From the NCBI RefSeq assembly GCF_900115475.1, contig NZ_FOWP01000003.1, forward strand, positions 404,177 to 468,176: a DNA stretch of 64,000 nucleotides, given 5' to 3'. A program made the translations under genes and the position numbers. Below the pieces are notes generated by a model. It did not search any database and was not told the origin of the DNA. It saw nothing but the letters and a program-made list of their open reading frames with translations. This document shows, piece by piece, positions 9,329-18,153 of this stretch. The stretch's first letter is position 1. Every line of letters starts with the position of its first letter. This DNA comes from Ectopseudomonas composti. GTDB taxonomy: Bacteria; Pseudomonadota; Gammaproteobacteria; Pseudomonadales; Pseudomonadaceae.

Positions 9329-9898
9329 ATGTCCTGGCTCGAACTCATTGCTGCCGGGCTCGGCATCGTGGCGGTCTGGCTGACCGTCAGACAGAACCCC
9401 TGGTGCTGGCCCATCGGCCTGGTAATGGTGCTGCTGTATGCCTGGCTGTTCTATGACTGGCGCCTGTATTCCAACCTGCTTCTGCAACTGCTGTTCGCCG
9501 CGCTGCAGCTGTATGGCTGGTGGCAGTGGACCCGCGGCGGCGAACGCCACGATGGGCGCACCGTCAGCCGCCTGGGCGTGGCCGCAGTGCTGACTGGACT
9601 GCTGAGCGGCGCGCTCGGTGCCGGGCTGCTCGGCTATCTCATGGCCACCTACACTGACGCCAGCTCGCCCTGGCTGGATTCGGCGCTGACCGCCTTCAGC
9701 CTGGTCGCGCAGTGGTGGATGGCGCAGAAGCGTCTGCAATGCTGGACGCTCTGGGTGGTGGTGGACCTCTGCTATGTCGCCTTCTTTCTGTACAGCGAGC
9801 TGTTTCTCACCGCAGGCCTTTACGCCGCCTTCACGGCTCTGGCCATCAGCGGCTGGCTCAGTTGGCGACGCGACCCAGCACTGCGGAACGCGGCATGA
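9329..9898 (+). CDS. pnuC: Nicotinamide riboside transporter PnuC
   Basis: Facilitates uptake of nicotinamide riboside across the inner membrane. The 189-residue protein has seven predicted spans and the family motifs around WLTVRQNPWCWPIGL near the N-terminus, the W-rich QLYGWWQW segment and a late WVVVDLCYVAFFLY span, as in PnuC. Its stop overlaps the start of a NadR-type kinase as ATGA, so transport and phosphorylation (metabolic trapping) of the riboside are coupled genetically. GAGG about nine bases upstream supports the ATG at 9329. Confidence 0.9.
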   Translation: MSWLELIAAGLGIVAVWLTVRQNPWCWPIGLVMVLLYAWLFYDWRLYSNLLLQLLFAALQLYGWWQWTRGGERHDGRTVSRLGVAAVLTGLLSGALGAGLLGYLMATYTDASSPWLDSALTAFSLVAQWWMAQKRLQCWTLWVVVDLCYVAFFLYSELFLTAGLYAAFTALAISGWLSWRRDPALRNAA

Positions 9899-10446
9899 AA
9901 GTTCTGGTGCTGACCGGCCCGGAGTCCAGCGGCAAGAGCTGGCTGGCGGCGGAAATACAGGCGCGCTTCGGTGGCGTGGTCGTGGGCGAGTACGTACGCC
10001 ACTTCATCGACGCGCAACAGCGCGATACCTGCTACGCCGACATCGCCGAGATCGCGCGCGGCCAGTTGGCCTGGGAAGATGCGGCACGGGCAGCCACACC
10101 CGCACTGCTGATTCTCGACACGCACCTGTTGAGCAACATGCTGTGGAGCCAATGCCTGTTCGGCGATTGCCCCTCATGGTTGGAGGGCGAGCTGTTGGCG
10201 CGGCGTTATGACCAGCACCTGTTACTCGATCCCACCGGCGTGCCCTGGGTCGAAGACGGCCAACGCTGCCAGCCACAGTTGGTCGAGCGTCAGGCCTTTC
10301 ATCAGGCCTGCAGAGACTGGCTGCTGGCTAACGGGCAGCGCTTCAGCGAACTGTCCGGCGACTGGGGCCAACGCCGCCAGGCCGCACTTGAGCATGTCGC
10401 AGCGCTACTCGGCTCAACTGATCAGCACGCTGGCCCAGGCCACTAG
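9895..10446 (+). CDS. NadR-type ribosylnicotinamide kinase
   Basis: A 183-residue P-loop protein with Walker A GPESSGKS at residues 8-15, followed by the VGEYVRHF segment and an ILDTHLLSN strand like those in the kinase domain of NadR. It probably phosphorylates nicotinamide riboside to NMN after uptake by PnuC. Unlike full NadR it lacks the adenylyltransferase and HTH domains, so it is a stand-alone kinase. Translation is coupled to pnuC by a four-base overlap. Its 3' end overlaps the convergent DUF3429 gene by 33 bases. Substrate is inferred from family and partner gene. Confidence 0.85.
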   Translation: MKVLVLTGPESSGKSWLAAEIQARFGGVVVGEYVRHFIDAQQRDTCYADIAEIARGQLAWEDAARAATPALLILDTHLLSNMLWSQCLFGDCPSWLEGELLARRYDQHLLLDPTGVPWVEDGQRCQPQLVERQAFHQACRDWLLANGQRFSELSGDWGQRRQAALEHVAALLGSTDQHAGPGH

Positions 10447-10881
10447 CAAGCTCAAGCACACCACCAGTGTCAGTGGCGTGCGCAGTGCCGGGTACCACTG
10501 TGGCGCCAGCCCCACCCGCACGGCGTGCATGTCGGCCAGGTACAGGCCGACGAAGGAGAACAGGAAGATCGGCAGCGACAAGCCCATGGGCAGCCCACCG
10601 GCCAGAGCAGCCCACCCCAGCAAAGGCGGTATCACCGAAAGCCCCAGCTGCAACTTGGCCTTCTCGTCTGCCTCCTCGCCACGCATGGCCAAGCCCCAGT
10701 GAATGGCGCCCATGAAGGCCAGAATCACCGCGGAATAATCCAGCAATGCGTCAAGCACGAACGGACGCCAGCCCAAGGGAATCACCCAGATCCCCAGCGC
10801 GCCCCCGACGAATGGAACCAGCCCTGCATACCCCAGCAAAACAGCCAATTTTGGCGGCTTCTCGGCGTCGAACGGGTGCAT
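10414..10881 (-). CDS. DUF3429 membrane protein
   Basis: A 155-residue protein with four to five predicted membrane spans and the DUF3429 pattern (YAGLVPF early, then FMGAIHWGLAM and LADMHAVR). The function of the family is unknown. The start at 10881 has a GGAG site seven bases upstream. It is convergent with the kinase gene and its final 33 bases overlap that gene on the opposite strand. Confidence 0.8.
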   Translation of the reverse strand: MHPFDAEKPPKLAVLLGYAGLVPFVGGALGIWVIPLGWRPFVLDALLDYSAVILAFMGAIHWGLAMRGEEADEKAKLQLGLSVIPPLLGWAALAGGLPMGLSLPIFLFSFVGLYLADMHAVRVGLAPQWYPALRTPLTLVVCLSLLVAWASVLIS

Positions 10882-10948
10882 GACAATCTCCTTGGCGACA
10901 GTTTGCCAAGCACCTTAGCAGCGTTTATCGAGCGTTACAGCAAGGGCC

Positions 10949-12157
10949 TCAGCGCAAGCGATGCTTGTGCAGCAGTCGATAGAAGGTCGGCCGCGATATT
11001 CCGAGCGTGCGCGCCGCCTGGCTCATGTTGTGGGTATAGCGAGCGAGGACATCGTTCAGCGCCTGCCGCTCGGCCCGCAGGATGTAGTCCTCCAGCGTCA
11101 CGGGGGCATCGATGCTGGCCTGCATTGGCTGCAGCCCGAGGTCAGCGGCAAGAATCTGTCGGCCCTGAGCCAGCACCAGGGCGCGCACCACGCGATTGCG
11201 CAACTCACGCACATTGCCGGGCCAGGCATGGCTGATCATGGCATCTACCGCCTCGTCGCTGAAACGGCGGTGATGGCGAGCGACCGTAGCGCCAAGCTGC
11301 TTGGCGAAATGCTCGGCCAGTAGCAACAGATCGCCAGGGTGCTCTCGCAGAGTCGGCGTGTGCAGTTGCCGGGCCGCCAACAGTTGAAACAGATCCGGCC
11401 GGAAGCGCCCCTGCTGAACCGCCGGCATCAGCTCGTCTCGATCCAGGGTGAACAGCGCTGCATGCGGATGGCGCTGCAGGTGATCCAACAGCTTTTGCTG
11501 ATCCGCTTCAGCCAGTTGCCCAGGGTTTTCCAGCAGTACACTGCTTACCGTTGCAGCGCTGAGCGCAGTGACATCGAGTTCTTCGGCGCAATCGATACAG
11601 CGCAGGTAATGTGAAGCACGGGGTGAACGCTGGTGCAGCAATCGCGCCAGCAGGTGCTTACCGCTGCCGGGTTCGCCACTGATGAGCAACGGACCCTCAT
11701 TGCGCCCCAGAGTATCCAGCAGCTTGCGCAAGCTGCGCGCAGGGCCGCTATTACCGAGAAACTGCAGTGGCGCTCGCCCGCCTTTCAGTCTGGACAATCG
11801 AGTAGCCGCCTGAGCCTGAAGCAAGGTTTCCAGCAATCGCGGCATTTCTGGCGGAATCGGCAGCGTTGCGAAGAGCCCTTCGCCGGCCAGCTGTTCACAG
11901 GCTTGCATCAATCGTGCGTCGTCCACCAAGGCTACGCCCCCCAGTCCAGAGCACTGCAACTGCTTGAGCAGCGCAGGACTGGGAGGCTGATCGAGATGCA
12001 GCAGGAGCGCATCAGCAACATGGCTGGCGAGCATTTCCGGGGAGCAAGGCTTCAAGGTCCAGCCGGCAGCCTGCAATGGCTGGAGCAAGGTGTCGTATGC
12101 ATCGAAAGGTTCAAGCACCAATAATTGCCGGGATGCGAAGGAAACTGCCTCGAACAT
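10949..12157 (-). CDS. Enhancer-binding-protein-like regulator with degenerate AAA+ domain
   Basis: 402 residues: a receiver-like N-terminal region (1-115) without an evident phosphoacceptor site, a AAA+ region (about 130-345) with Walker A GEPGSGKH at 161-168, and a C-terminal Fis-type HTH (MSQAARTLGISRPTFYRLL). Compared with sigma-54 activators it lacks the GAFTGA loop altogether: the chain passes from the strand after Walker A directly to the helix before the Walker B strand, which reads ALFTLDRDEL instead of the usual LFLDEI. The sensor-II stretch WPGNVRELRN is kept. It is therefore unlikely to remodel sigma-54 RNA polymerase in the usual way. It is divergent from the cytochrome/catalase operon, its likely target. 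Confidence 0.8.
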   Translation of the reverse strand: MFEAVSFASRQLLVLEPFDAYDTLLQPLQAAGWTLKPCSPEMLASHVADALLLHLDQPPSPALLKQLQCSGLGGVALVDDARLMQACEQLAGEGLFATLPIPPEMPRLLETLLQAQAATRLSRLKGGRAPLQFLGNSGPARSLRKLLDTLGRNEGPLLISGEPGSGKHLLARLLHQRSPRASHYLRCIDCAEELDVTALSAATVSSVLLENPGQLAEADQQKLLDHLQRHPHAALFTLDRDELMPAVQQGRFRPDLFQLLAARQLHTPTLREHPGDLLLLAEHFAKQLGATVARHHRRFSDEAVDAMISHAWPGNVRELRNRVVRALVLAQGRQILAADLGLQPMQASIDAPVTLEDYILRAERQALNDVLARYTHNMSQAARTLGISRPTFYRLLHKHRLR

Positions 12158-12320
12158 ATTCCATCCTTGGCGCCATTATTTTGTAATCCCAATAAAAACA
12201 ATACTTTGGCGCGTGCAATTGTAACGCTAGCAAGAACTTTGACGCCCCATGGATCATTTCTCTATATCCATTGTTCCTGCTGGTTATTGCGCGCCGCTTC
12301 AGATCACAGCGATGGCATCT

Positions 12321-12344
12321 TGCCAACGCTGTGCAGTATTGGCA
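12321..12344. promoter_or_regulatory. Inverted repeat upstream of cytochrome gene
   Basis: TGCCAA, twelve bases, then TTGGCA: a perfect six-base dyad about 40 bases before the cytochrome start, inside the 227-base AT-rich intergenic region shared with the divergent Fis-type regulator. A possible operator. No convincing -24/-12 promoter is visible in the region. Confidence 0.4.
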
Positions 12345-12384
12345 TAACAAGCAACTTAATAAGAACGCCACAAGGATGTCTCTG

Positions 12385-14259
12385 ATGCGTCTGCTCCGCC
12401 GTACCCTCAAGCTCATCCTTCTGTTGGCCCTGATCGGCGTCGCAGTGGCGCTGTATTACGTGGCCAATCCCAACCTCCCGGCGTATCAGCAGCCGAACCA
12501 GTTGCACTATTTGCAGCAGTGGAGCGAGGAGCAGCGTCAGACCTACTACTACACGCCCCAGGGCACCACAGTTAAAGGCCTGCGCTATGACTGGTTCAAC
12601 GCGCTGGAAATGCCGTTTGGTAAGGAAAAATTCGCCCGCCTCGACTACCTCGCCCGCTTCGGTTTTCTCACCGATCCGAAGCAGCAGCCCAGCGATCTGA
12701 ACCCCGGCAATCTGCCGGTCGGGTTTACCCGCCACCAGGACAGCGAGAGCGGCGAGCATTTCCTCGATATCAGTTGCGCGGCCTGTCACACCGGCGAATT
12801 GCGTTATAGAGGCCAAGCCGTGCGCATCGACGGTGGCGCGGCCCTGCACTCCCTCGCCTCCACCGTCCCCACCCTGCGCGGCGGCGGTTTCGGCCAGGCG
12901 CTGGGCATGAGCATGGCCTTCACCTACTACAACCCGCTGAAATTCCGCCGCTTCGCTCAGCAAGTGTTGGGTGACCAGTACCCACAAGGCCGTGATCAGC
13001 TGCGTGAAGATTTCAAGCAGGTGCTCGACAGACTGCTGGCGACGGCATTCAACGATTGGCATCGTGGCCTGTACCCGACCGAAGAGGGATTTGGCCGCAC
13101 CGACGCCTTCGGCCGCATTGCCAATACCGTGTTCGGTGATGTACTGGACGAGGCCAACTACCGCATTGCCAACGCGCCGGTCAGCTATCCGCAACTCTGG
13201 GATATCTGGAAGTTCGACTGGGTGCAGTGGAATGGCTCGGCCATGCAGCCGATGGCGCGTAACGTCGGCGAAGCCCTTGGCGTCGGCGCCAGCCTGCATC
13301 TGCTCGACGAGCACGGCAAAGGCGTCGCCGAAGCGGATCGCTACGCTTCCAGCGTGCGCCTGCATGACCTCTACACCCTCGAAGAAACCTTGAAGCGGCT
13401 GCAGCCACCGAAATGGCCGGAAACCGTCTTCGGCAAGGTAGACCTGCCGCTGGCCAGCCGCGGTAAGGCGCTCTACACCGAGAATTGCGCCTACTGTCAC
13501 GCCCCGGATCCCAAGCCCCGTGATCAGCGCCTGGCGCCTGCGCGCGACCCCGAATGGAAGATGCGCGTTGTGCCGATCAGCATCGTCGGCACAGACCCGA
13601 CCACTGCCGATAACATCGCTGACCATCGCTTCGACATCAGCCGCCTGGGCTGGACCAAGGCTGAACTGTCGCGCCTGGATGTGAAGCTGTTCGGTTCCAG
13701 CCTCGATGATGTCGATTTCAAGAGCATTTCCAGTGCCAAGGGCCTGGCCTACATCACTGCCTACGTGGAAAACCGCGCTTATCAGGATGCCGGTATCGCA
13801 CCACGCCAGCGCAAGGAAATGGACGGCTATGGCCTGCCCATCGGCGTTCAGGAAAAGCGCGGCTACAAGGCCCGTCCCCTCGACGGCATCTGGGCTACTC
13901 CGCCCTTCCTGCACAACGGTTCGGTGCCCAACCTGTTCGAGTTGCTGTCACCCGTGTACGAGCGGCAGGCACAGTTCTGGGTTGGCGACTTCGAATTCGA
14001 CCCGGTGCGCGTGGGCTATCGCAGCGACGAGTTCCCAGGCGGATTCCTGCTCGATACCCGCATCACTGGCAATAACAATGGCGGTCATGAGTTCCGCGAT
14101 GGCTGTCGCCAGGAAGGTGTAATCGGACGCGCCCTGTCGCCGGACGAGCGCCTGGCCCTGATCGAATACCTCAAAGTGCTCGGTAATGCTGACCTGGAAA
14201 CTCAGCTCAGCCAGGCACCGGTGCGTCCCTGGACACCTGGCCCCAACTGCGAAGGCTGA
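12385..14259 (+). CDS. Membrane-anchored di-haem cytochrome c (peroxidase-like)
   Basis: About 624 residues. An N-terminal membrane anchor (residues about 4-28) is followed by a large periplasmic part with two c-type haem sites: CAACH at about 131-135 and CAYCH at about 368-372. The second half resembles the C-terminal cytochrome domain of di-haem peroxidases. It probably moves electrons in the periplasm, perhaps for peroxide reduction. The ATG at 12385 has AAGG nine bases before it; an ATG at 12376 is also in frame. A catalase-like gene follows after 33 bases, so an oxidative-stress operon is likely. The electron donor and substrate are unknown. Confidence 0.85.
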   Translation: MRLLRRTLKLILLLALIGVAVALYYVANPNLPAYQQPNQLHYLQQWSEEQRQTYYYTPQGTTVKGLRYDWFNALEMPFGKEKFARLDYLARFGFLTDPKQQPSDLNPGNLPVGFTRHQDSESGEHFLDISCAACHTGELRYRGQAVRIDGGAALHSLASTVPTLRGGGFGQALGMSMAFTYYNPLKFRRFAQQVLGDQYPQGRDQLREDFKQVLDRLLATAFNDWHRGLYPTEEGFGRTDAFGRIANTVFGDVLDEANYRIANAPVSYPQLWDIWKFDWVQWNGSAMQPMARNVGEALGVGASLHLLDEHGKGVAEADRYASSVRLHDLYTLEETLKRLQPPKWPETVFGKVDLPLASRGKALYTENCAYCHAPDPKPRDQRLAPARDPEWKMRVVPISIVGTDPTTADNIADHRFDISRLGWTKAELSRLDVKLFGSSLDDVDFKSISSAKGLAYITAYVENRAYQDAGIAPRQRKEMDGYGLPIGVQEKRGYKARPLDGIWATPPFLHNGSVPNLFELLSPVYERQAQFWVGDFEFDPVRVGYRSDEFPGGFLLDTRITGNNNGGHEFRDGCRQEGVIGRALSPDERLALIEYLKVLGNADLETQLSQAPVRPWTPGPNCEG

Positions 14260-14292
14260 TTTCAACCGATACCTAGAACAAGGATTGCAACG

Positions 14293-15486
14293 ATGTTGAA
14301 ACGCTTCTGGCTCTGGCTCGGTCGTCTGCTCGGCAAACTGCTGTTCACCGTCGCTCTGGTCGGCCTGATTGGCTGGGGAGTGGGCGAAGCTTATTACGCC
14401 TGGAAATTCTCCGGCCCGGTCTCCACGCAAGAACAGATCGCACCGGATGAAGCGGCGCTGACCCGGCTGATCATCGAAGATGCGGTGCGCATCGTCGAGC
14501 AACACCGCGATAACACCCGCGTGCTGCGTGACGCCCACGCCAAGGCCCATGGCTGCGTGAAAGCCGAGGTGCAGGTGCTGGATACGCTGGATGCGTCACT
14601 GCGCCACGGCGTGTTCAGCGAACCCGGGCATACTTGGCAAGCCTGGATGCGTCTATCCAACGGTAACGCCTATCCCCAGTTCGACCGTGCCCGTGATGCA
14701 CGCGGCATGGCCATCAAGCTGCTCGACGTGCCTGGCGAGAAACTCATGAAGAGCCCGGCGCACGCAGGCGAGCAAGACTTCGTGATGTTCAACCATCCGG
14801 CCTTTTTCGTTCGCGACGTGGCGGAGTACCACAGCAATTTCGCCGCCCAGGCCGATGGCAAGAAGGTTCAGGCCTTCTTCCCCAGCTGGGACCCGCGCAC
14901 CTGGGAGCCTCGTCACCTGGTCATTGCCCTGAAAACCCTGGCTCCAGCGCCAGAAAGCCCTGTGGCCACCACCTACAATTCCATCGCGCCCTTCAAGCTC
15001 GGTGAGCTGAACATCAAGTACCGCGTGATACCTGCACCGCAGAACTGCCCACCCTACGAGCTGCCAGAGCAGAACAACGCCCTGCCCAACTTCCTGCGCA
15101 ATGCGCTTTACCAGCAGCTGTCACTGGACCGCGCACCTGCGTGCTTCGAGTTGCAAGTGCAAAAACAGAATGCGCAGTACTACATGCCAATCGAAGATCC
15201 GAGTGTCGAGTGGAGCGAAAAGATATCGCCCTTCGAAAGCGTTGCACGTATTACCGTGCAACCTCAGGACTTCGATAGCCGCGAACAAAACCTGTTCTGC
15301 GACAATTTGTCCTTCAACCCCTGGCATGCCCTACCAGAACACCGCCCGATCGGCGGCATAAATCGCTTACGCAAATCGGTATATGAGGCAGTCAGTGCCT
15401 ATCGGCATCAGCGTAACGCGCCAGCCCCCGCTGTTACTGCGCCGCAGCCGAGTGAAGAAGAAACCGAGTTGGAACTTTCGCAGTAG
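14293..15486 (+). CDS. Membrane-anchored catalase-family protein (SrpA-like)
   Basis: 397 residues: an N-terminal membrane span (about 14-36), then a catalase-like fold. Conserved pieces include DAHAKAHG (catalytic-His region), RLSNGNAYPQFD, ARGMAIKL and, near the end, NPWHALPEHRPIGGINR, as in SrpA-type short catalase relatives. These proteins are smaller than classical catalases and their activity may be peroxidase-like. The anchor places the domain in the periplasm with its partner cytochrome. AAGGA about ten bases upstream supports the start. Confidence 0.85.
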   Translation: MLKRFWLWLGRLLGKLLFTVALVGLIGWGVGEAYYAWKFSGPVSTQEQIAPDEAALTRLIIEDAVRIVEQHRDNTRVLRDAHAKAHGCVKAEVQVLDTLDASLRHGVFSEPGHTWQAWMRLSNGNAYPQFDRARDARGMAIKLLDVPGEKLMKSPAHAGEQDFVMFNHPAFFVRDVAEYHSNFAAQADGKKVQAFFPSWDPRTWEPRHLVIALKTLAPAPESPVATTYNSIAPFKLGELNIKYRVIPAPQNCPPYELPEQNNALPNFLRNALYQQLSLDRAPACFELQVQKQNAQYYMPIEDPSVEWSEKISPFESVARITVQPQDFDSREQNLFCDNLSFNPWHALPEHRPIGGINRLRKSVYEAVSAYRHQRNAPAPAVTAPQPSEEETELELSQ

Positions 15487-15667
15487 AAAGTTGTAACCCG
15501 CAAGACGCCTGAAGTGTTCACCAGGACACTTTACGGCGGCAATAAAACTTTTTTCAGTAACGTGTGACTTATGGGTTCGCTGCGTTCATCAACAGTAATG
15601 TAAGGCCAACAGCAATAACCTGATGGCCGCAATTAATTACTGGGATCAACTCGGAGAAACCGAACCC

Positions 15668-15934
15668 ATGAACACTCCGCTGCGTTTTAACGAAGCCCTG
15701 CTGATTGCCGATCGCGCCTTCCGCCCGTTCCAGTGCGTAGCCTGGGCTCCGCAGGACGGCACCGGCGTCGTCAGCATCAGCGTCATCGACCGCACCAACA
15801 CCCGCCTGCTCGGCCGCCAACTGTCCAGCGCCACCTACAGTGACCCGCAACAGCTGGAAGCTGCGCTGCAGCGCTCCCGTGACGAGCTGCGCAGCCAGGG
15901 CTTCGACCTGGCGCCGTGGAGCATGCCGGAGTAA
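15668..15934 (+). CDS. Small conserved hypothetical protein
   Basis: An 88-residue soluble protein of unknown function with a beta-rich middle (VVSISVIDRTNTRLL) and a helical C-terminus. I placed the start at the ATG at 15668, which follows GGAGAA by nine bases; an upstream in-frame start at 15623 lacks a ribosome site. Base composition and codon use match the neighbours. No domain is recognised. Confidence 0.65.
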   Translation: MNTPLRFNEALLIADRAFRPFQCVAWAPQDGTGVVSISVIDRTNTRLLGRQLSSATYSDPQQLEAALQRSRDELRSQGFDLAPWSMPE

Positions 15935-16035
15935 CTCGTTTCGGGGCGCCTTGCGCGCCCCTCGATTTGCCCGTTGCGCTTAGCCCCCGGCGACTGCAGA
16001 CTGCTGCGATCACCCACTGTGCCGAGCTTAGCGCC

Positions 16036-16263
16036 ATGCTTGAACTGCGCCCCAATTGCGAGAACTGTGACTGCGATCTACCTGCAGCCAGCAGTGACGC
16101 CCTGATCTGCTCCTTCGAGTGCACCTTCTGCCGTTCCTGCGCGGAATCCGTTCTGGCGCTGCGCTGCCCGAATTGCAGCGGTGAACTGGTAAAGCGCCCT
16201 ATTCGCCCAGCCGAAAAGCTCGAGCGCTTCCCCGCTTCCAGCACGCGCGTACTCAAGGCCTGA
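16036..16263 (+). CDS. DUF1272 zinc-ribbon-like protein
   Basis: A 75-residue protein that starts MLELRPNCENCDCDLP and carries further Cys pairs (CTFCRSC and CPNC), the pattern of DUF1272. The Cys spacing suggests one or two bound zinc ions. Function unknown. It ends at the bidirectional terminator shared with nfuA. Confidence 0.85.
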   Translation: MLELRPNCENCDCDLPAASSDALICSFECTFCRSCAESVLALRCPNCSGELVKRPIRPAEKLERFPASSTRVLKA

Positions 16264-16267
16264 AATG

Positions 16268-16295
16268 AAAAGGGGCGACTCCGGTCGCCCCTTTT
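16268..16295. terminator. Bidirectional rho-independent terminator
   Basis: AAAAGGGGCGAC, TCCG loop, GTCGCCCCTTTT: a perfect 12-base stem with A and T runs at both ends. It serves the DUF1272 gene on the plus strand and nfuA on the minus strand. Confidence 0.9.
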
Positions 16296-16312
16296 ACATC
16301 TGCTCTGGCCTA

Positions 16313-16897
16313 TCAGTAGTAGGCGTTCTCGCGGTTGCTGTGATCGGTCACATCACGCACACCCTTGAGTTCAGGAATGCGCTCGAGCAAGGTTTTCTCG
16401 ATGCCTTCCTTGAGGGTGTAGTCAGCCTGGCCGCAGCCCTGGCAACCACCACCGAACTGCAGTACGGCGATGCCCTCTTCGACCACATCGATCAAAGTGA
16501 CCTGGCCGCCGTGGCTGGCCAGGCCGGGGTTGATCTCGGTCTGCAGGTAGTAGTTGATGCGCTCGTTCAGCGGGCTGTCCTCGTTGACCATCGGCACTTT
16601 GGCATTCGGCGCCTTGATGGTCAGCTGGCCACCCATGCGGTCGGTGGCGTAGTCGACGACTGCGTCTTCCAGGAAAGCCTCACTGATGCCGTCGATCCAG
16701 GCAGTGAAACTGGCCAGGCCAACGGCGGTGTCTTCAGGTTTCTGCTCACCCGGCTTGCAGTAGGCAATGCAGGTTTCCGCATAAGGCGTACCTGGCTGAG
16801 TGATGAAAACGCGAATGCCGATACCCGGAGTGTCCTGCTTGCTCAGCAGCTCGGCCAGGTAGTCTTCGGCAGCTTGGGTAATGATGATGGCGCTCAT
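16313..16897 (-). CDS. nfuA: Fe-S biogenesis protein NfuA
   Basis: Carries and delivers 4Fe-4S clusters, important under oxidative stress and iron limitation. 194 residues: an N-terminal degenerate A-type domain (1-about 95) and a C-terminal Nfu domain with the cluster-binding CxxC at Cys152 and Cys155 ([10 protein letters not shown]). The length and arrangement match gammaproteobacterial NfuA. GAGGA about eight bases upstream of the ATG at 16897 supports the start. Confidence 0.97.
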   Translation of the reverse strand: MSAIIITQAAEDYLAELLSKQDTPGIGIRVFITQPGTPYAETCIAYCKPGEQKPEDTAVGLASFTAWIDGISEAFLEDAVVDYATDRMGGQLTIKAPNAKVPMVNEDSPLNERINYYLQTEINPGLASHGGQVTLIDVVEEGIAVLQFGGGCQGCGQADYTLKEGIEKTLLERIPELKGVRDVTDHSNRENAYY

Positions 16898-16967
16898 GGC
16901 AACTCCTCACGGTCATGCGGCGAATTGTACGCCAAGTGACGCCCTGAATATAGTCCTACTAATTTAC

Positions 16968-17987
16968 TCAGGATAGTGACTGCAGCCTTCCTGAGTCGGT
17001 TCGCTGGCCGACCCAGAGCTTGGCGCGGACGAAAAAGCGCTTTTCGATCAACTCGTAGCTGCCCCAGGCTGCCACTGCGATCACCGGTATGCAGGCAGCG
17101 ATGACCAGGGTCGGCTCAAGATCGAGTCTGGCCTGCAGATACCAGCCCAGCGATAGCACGATCACGTGCAGCAGATACACCGAGTACGAGCAATCACCCA
17201 TATGACTAAACAGGCGATTGCCCCTGAACCAAGGCTCCATGGCGATGCAGGCGGCGACTATCAAGACACTCGGTACGCCCCAATGCAGTAAACGCATGGA
17301 GTTGTCGAAGTGGTAGATGGTCAGCAGCGCTGCACTGATGACCAGCAGTGGCAGCCATAGGCCCTGACGAATCCAGCCCCGTTTGTAGATCACGCCCAGG
17401 CATACCCCGAGGACGAACTCATAAACGATGCTGTTGCGGTAGAAATCGCTCATCCACGGCTGCGTTGCCAGCAGGCTGAACGCTGCCAGGGCCAGGACGA
17501 TGAATAGCAGGCGCAATCGCTCGGTAAAGACGAAAGCCAAGGCAAACAGCAGGTAGAAGAACATCTCGTAATTCAGCGTCCAGCCGACATTGAGCGTCGG
17601 ATAGAGTCCAAACCCGCCGGGATTCTCGGCCGGGATGAAGAACAGCGAGAGCAGCAGATGATGCAGGTCGAACTCCTGCACGGGCATCACCGGGTTGACG
17701 AAGGCGATGATCAGCGCCGCAATCAGCGAGTAGAGCCAATAGGCCGGGACGATACGCAGCACGCGATTGAGCATGAAGCGCCAGGGCGTGATGCTCTTGC
17801 CCTGGGTGGAGAGATAGATCACCAGGCCGCTGATGACGAAGAAGATGTCGACGCCAACAGCACCCCTTTCGGCAAACAGGCGGCCGACGAAGCTGTCAGC
17901 CTGAAAATCGAAGAACACCTGCATGACATGATGAAAAACCACAACCCAGGCTGCCAACGCCCGTAACGCCTGTACTGAAACCAACAT
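16968..17987 (-). CDS. Acyltransferase 3 family membrane protein (OafA/ExoZ-like)
   Basis: A polytopic inner-membrane protein of about 339 residues that transfers acyl groups, usually acetyl, to sugars of surface glycans. Signatures include SVQALRALAAWVVVFHH at the start and FFVISGLVIYLS near residue 65, with around ten spans. The ATG at 17987 puts the motif at the N-terminus as usual for the family; the ORF extends 19 residues further upstream. It stands alone, with no glycan cluster nearby, so its substrate cannot be predicted. Confidence 0.85.
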   Translation of the reverse strand: MLVSVQALRALAAWVVVFHHVMQVFFDFQADSFVGRLFAERGAVGVDIFFVISGLVIYLSTQGKSITPWRFMLNRVLRIVPAYWLYSLIAALIIAFVNPVMPVQEFDLHHLLLSLFFIPAENPGGFGLYPTLNVGWTLNYEMFFYLLFALAFVFTERLRLLFIVLALAAFSLLATQPWMSDFYRNSIVYEFVLGVCLGVIYKRGWIRQGLWLPLLVISAALLTIYHFDNSMRLLHWGVPSVLIVAACIAMEPWFRGNRLFSHMGDCSYSVYLLHVIVLSLGWYLQARLDLEPTLVIAACIPVIAVAAWGSYELIEKRFFVRAKLWVGQRTDSGRLQSLS

Positions 17988-18153
17988 TGAACCGCCATTC
18001 CCCCTGTTGCCGAGATCGAAACCGGGTTGCCTGGAAACAGGCAACCACAGGGTCCGACCGCAGCACAGCGAGAAAGATCAGCGCAGCGAAACAATGAACG
18101 ACGGGGTGTAAGCCGCGCAGCAGACACCTCAGCGTCTGCCGCGCCAGGTCATG

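Noticed and set aside
12158..12384. A sigma-54 (-24/-12) promoter for the cytochrome operon
   Set aside because: Several GG dinucleotides were tested, but none has GC ten bases later with the right context; also the neighbouring regulator lacks GAFTGA.
15487..15667. A small RNA or gene between the catalase-like gene and the 88-residue protein
   Set aside because: The stretch of 180 bases shows no hairpin with a T run and no ORF with a ribosome site; probably only the promoter of the next gene.
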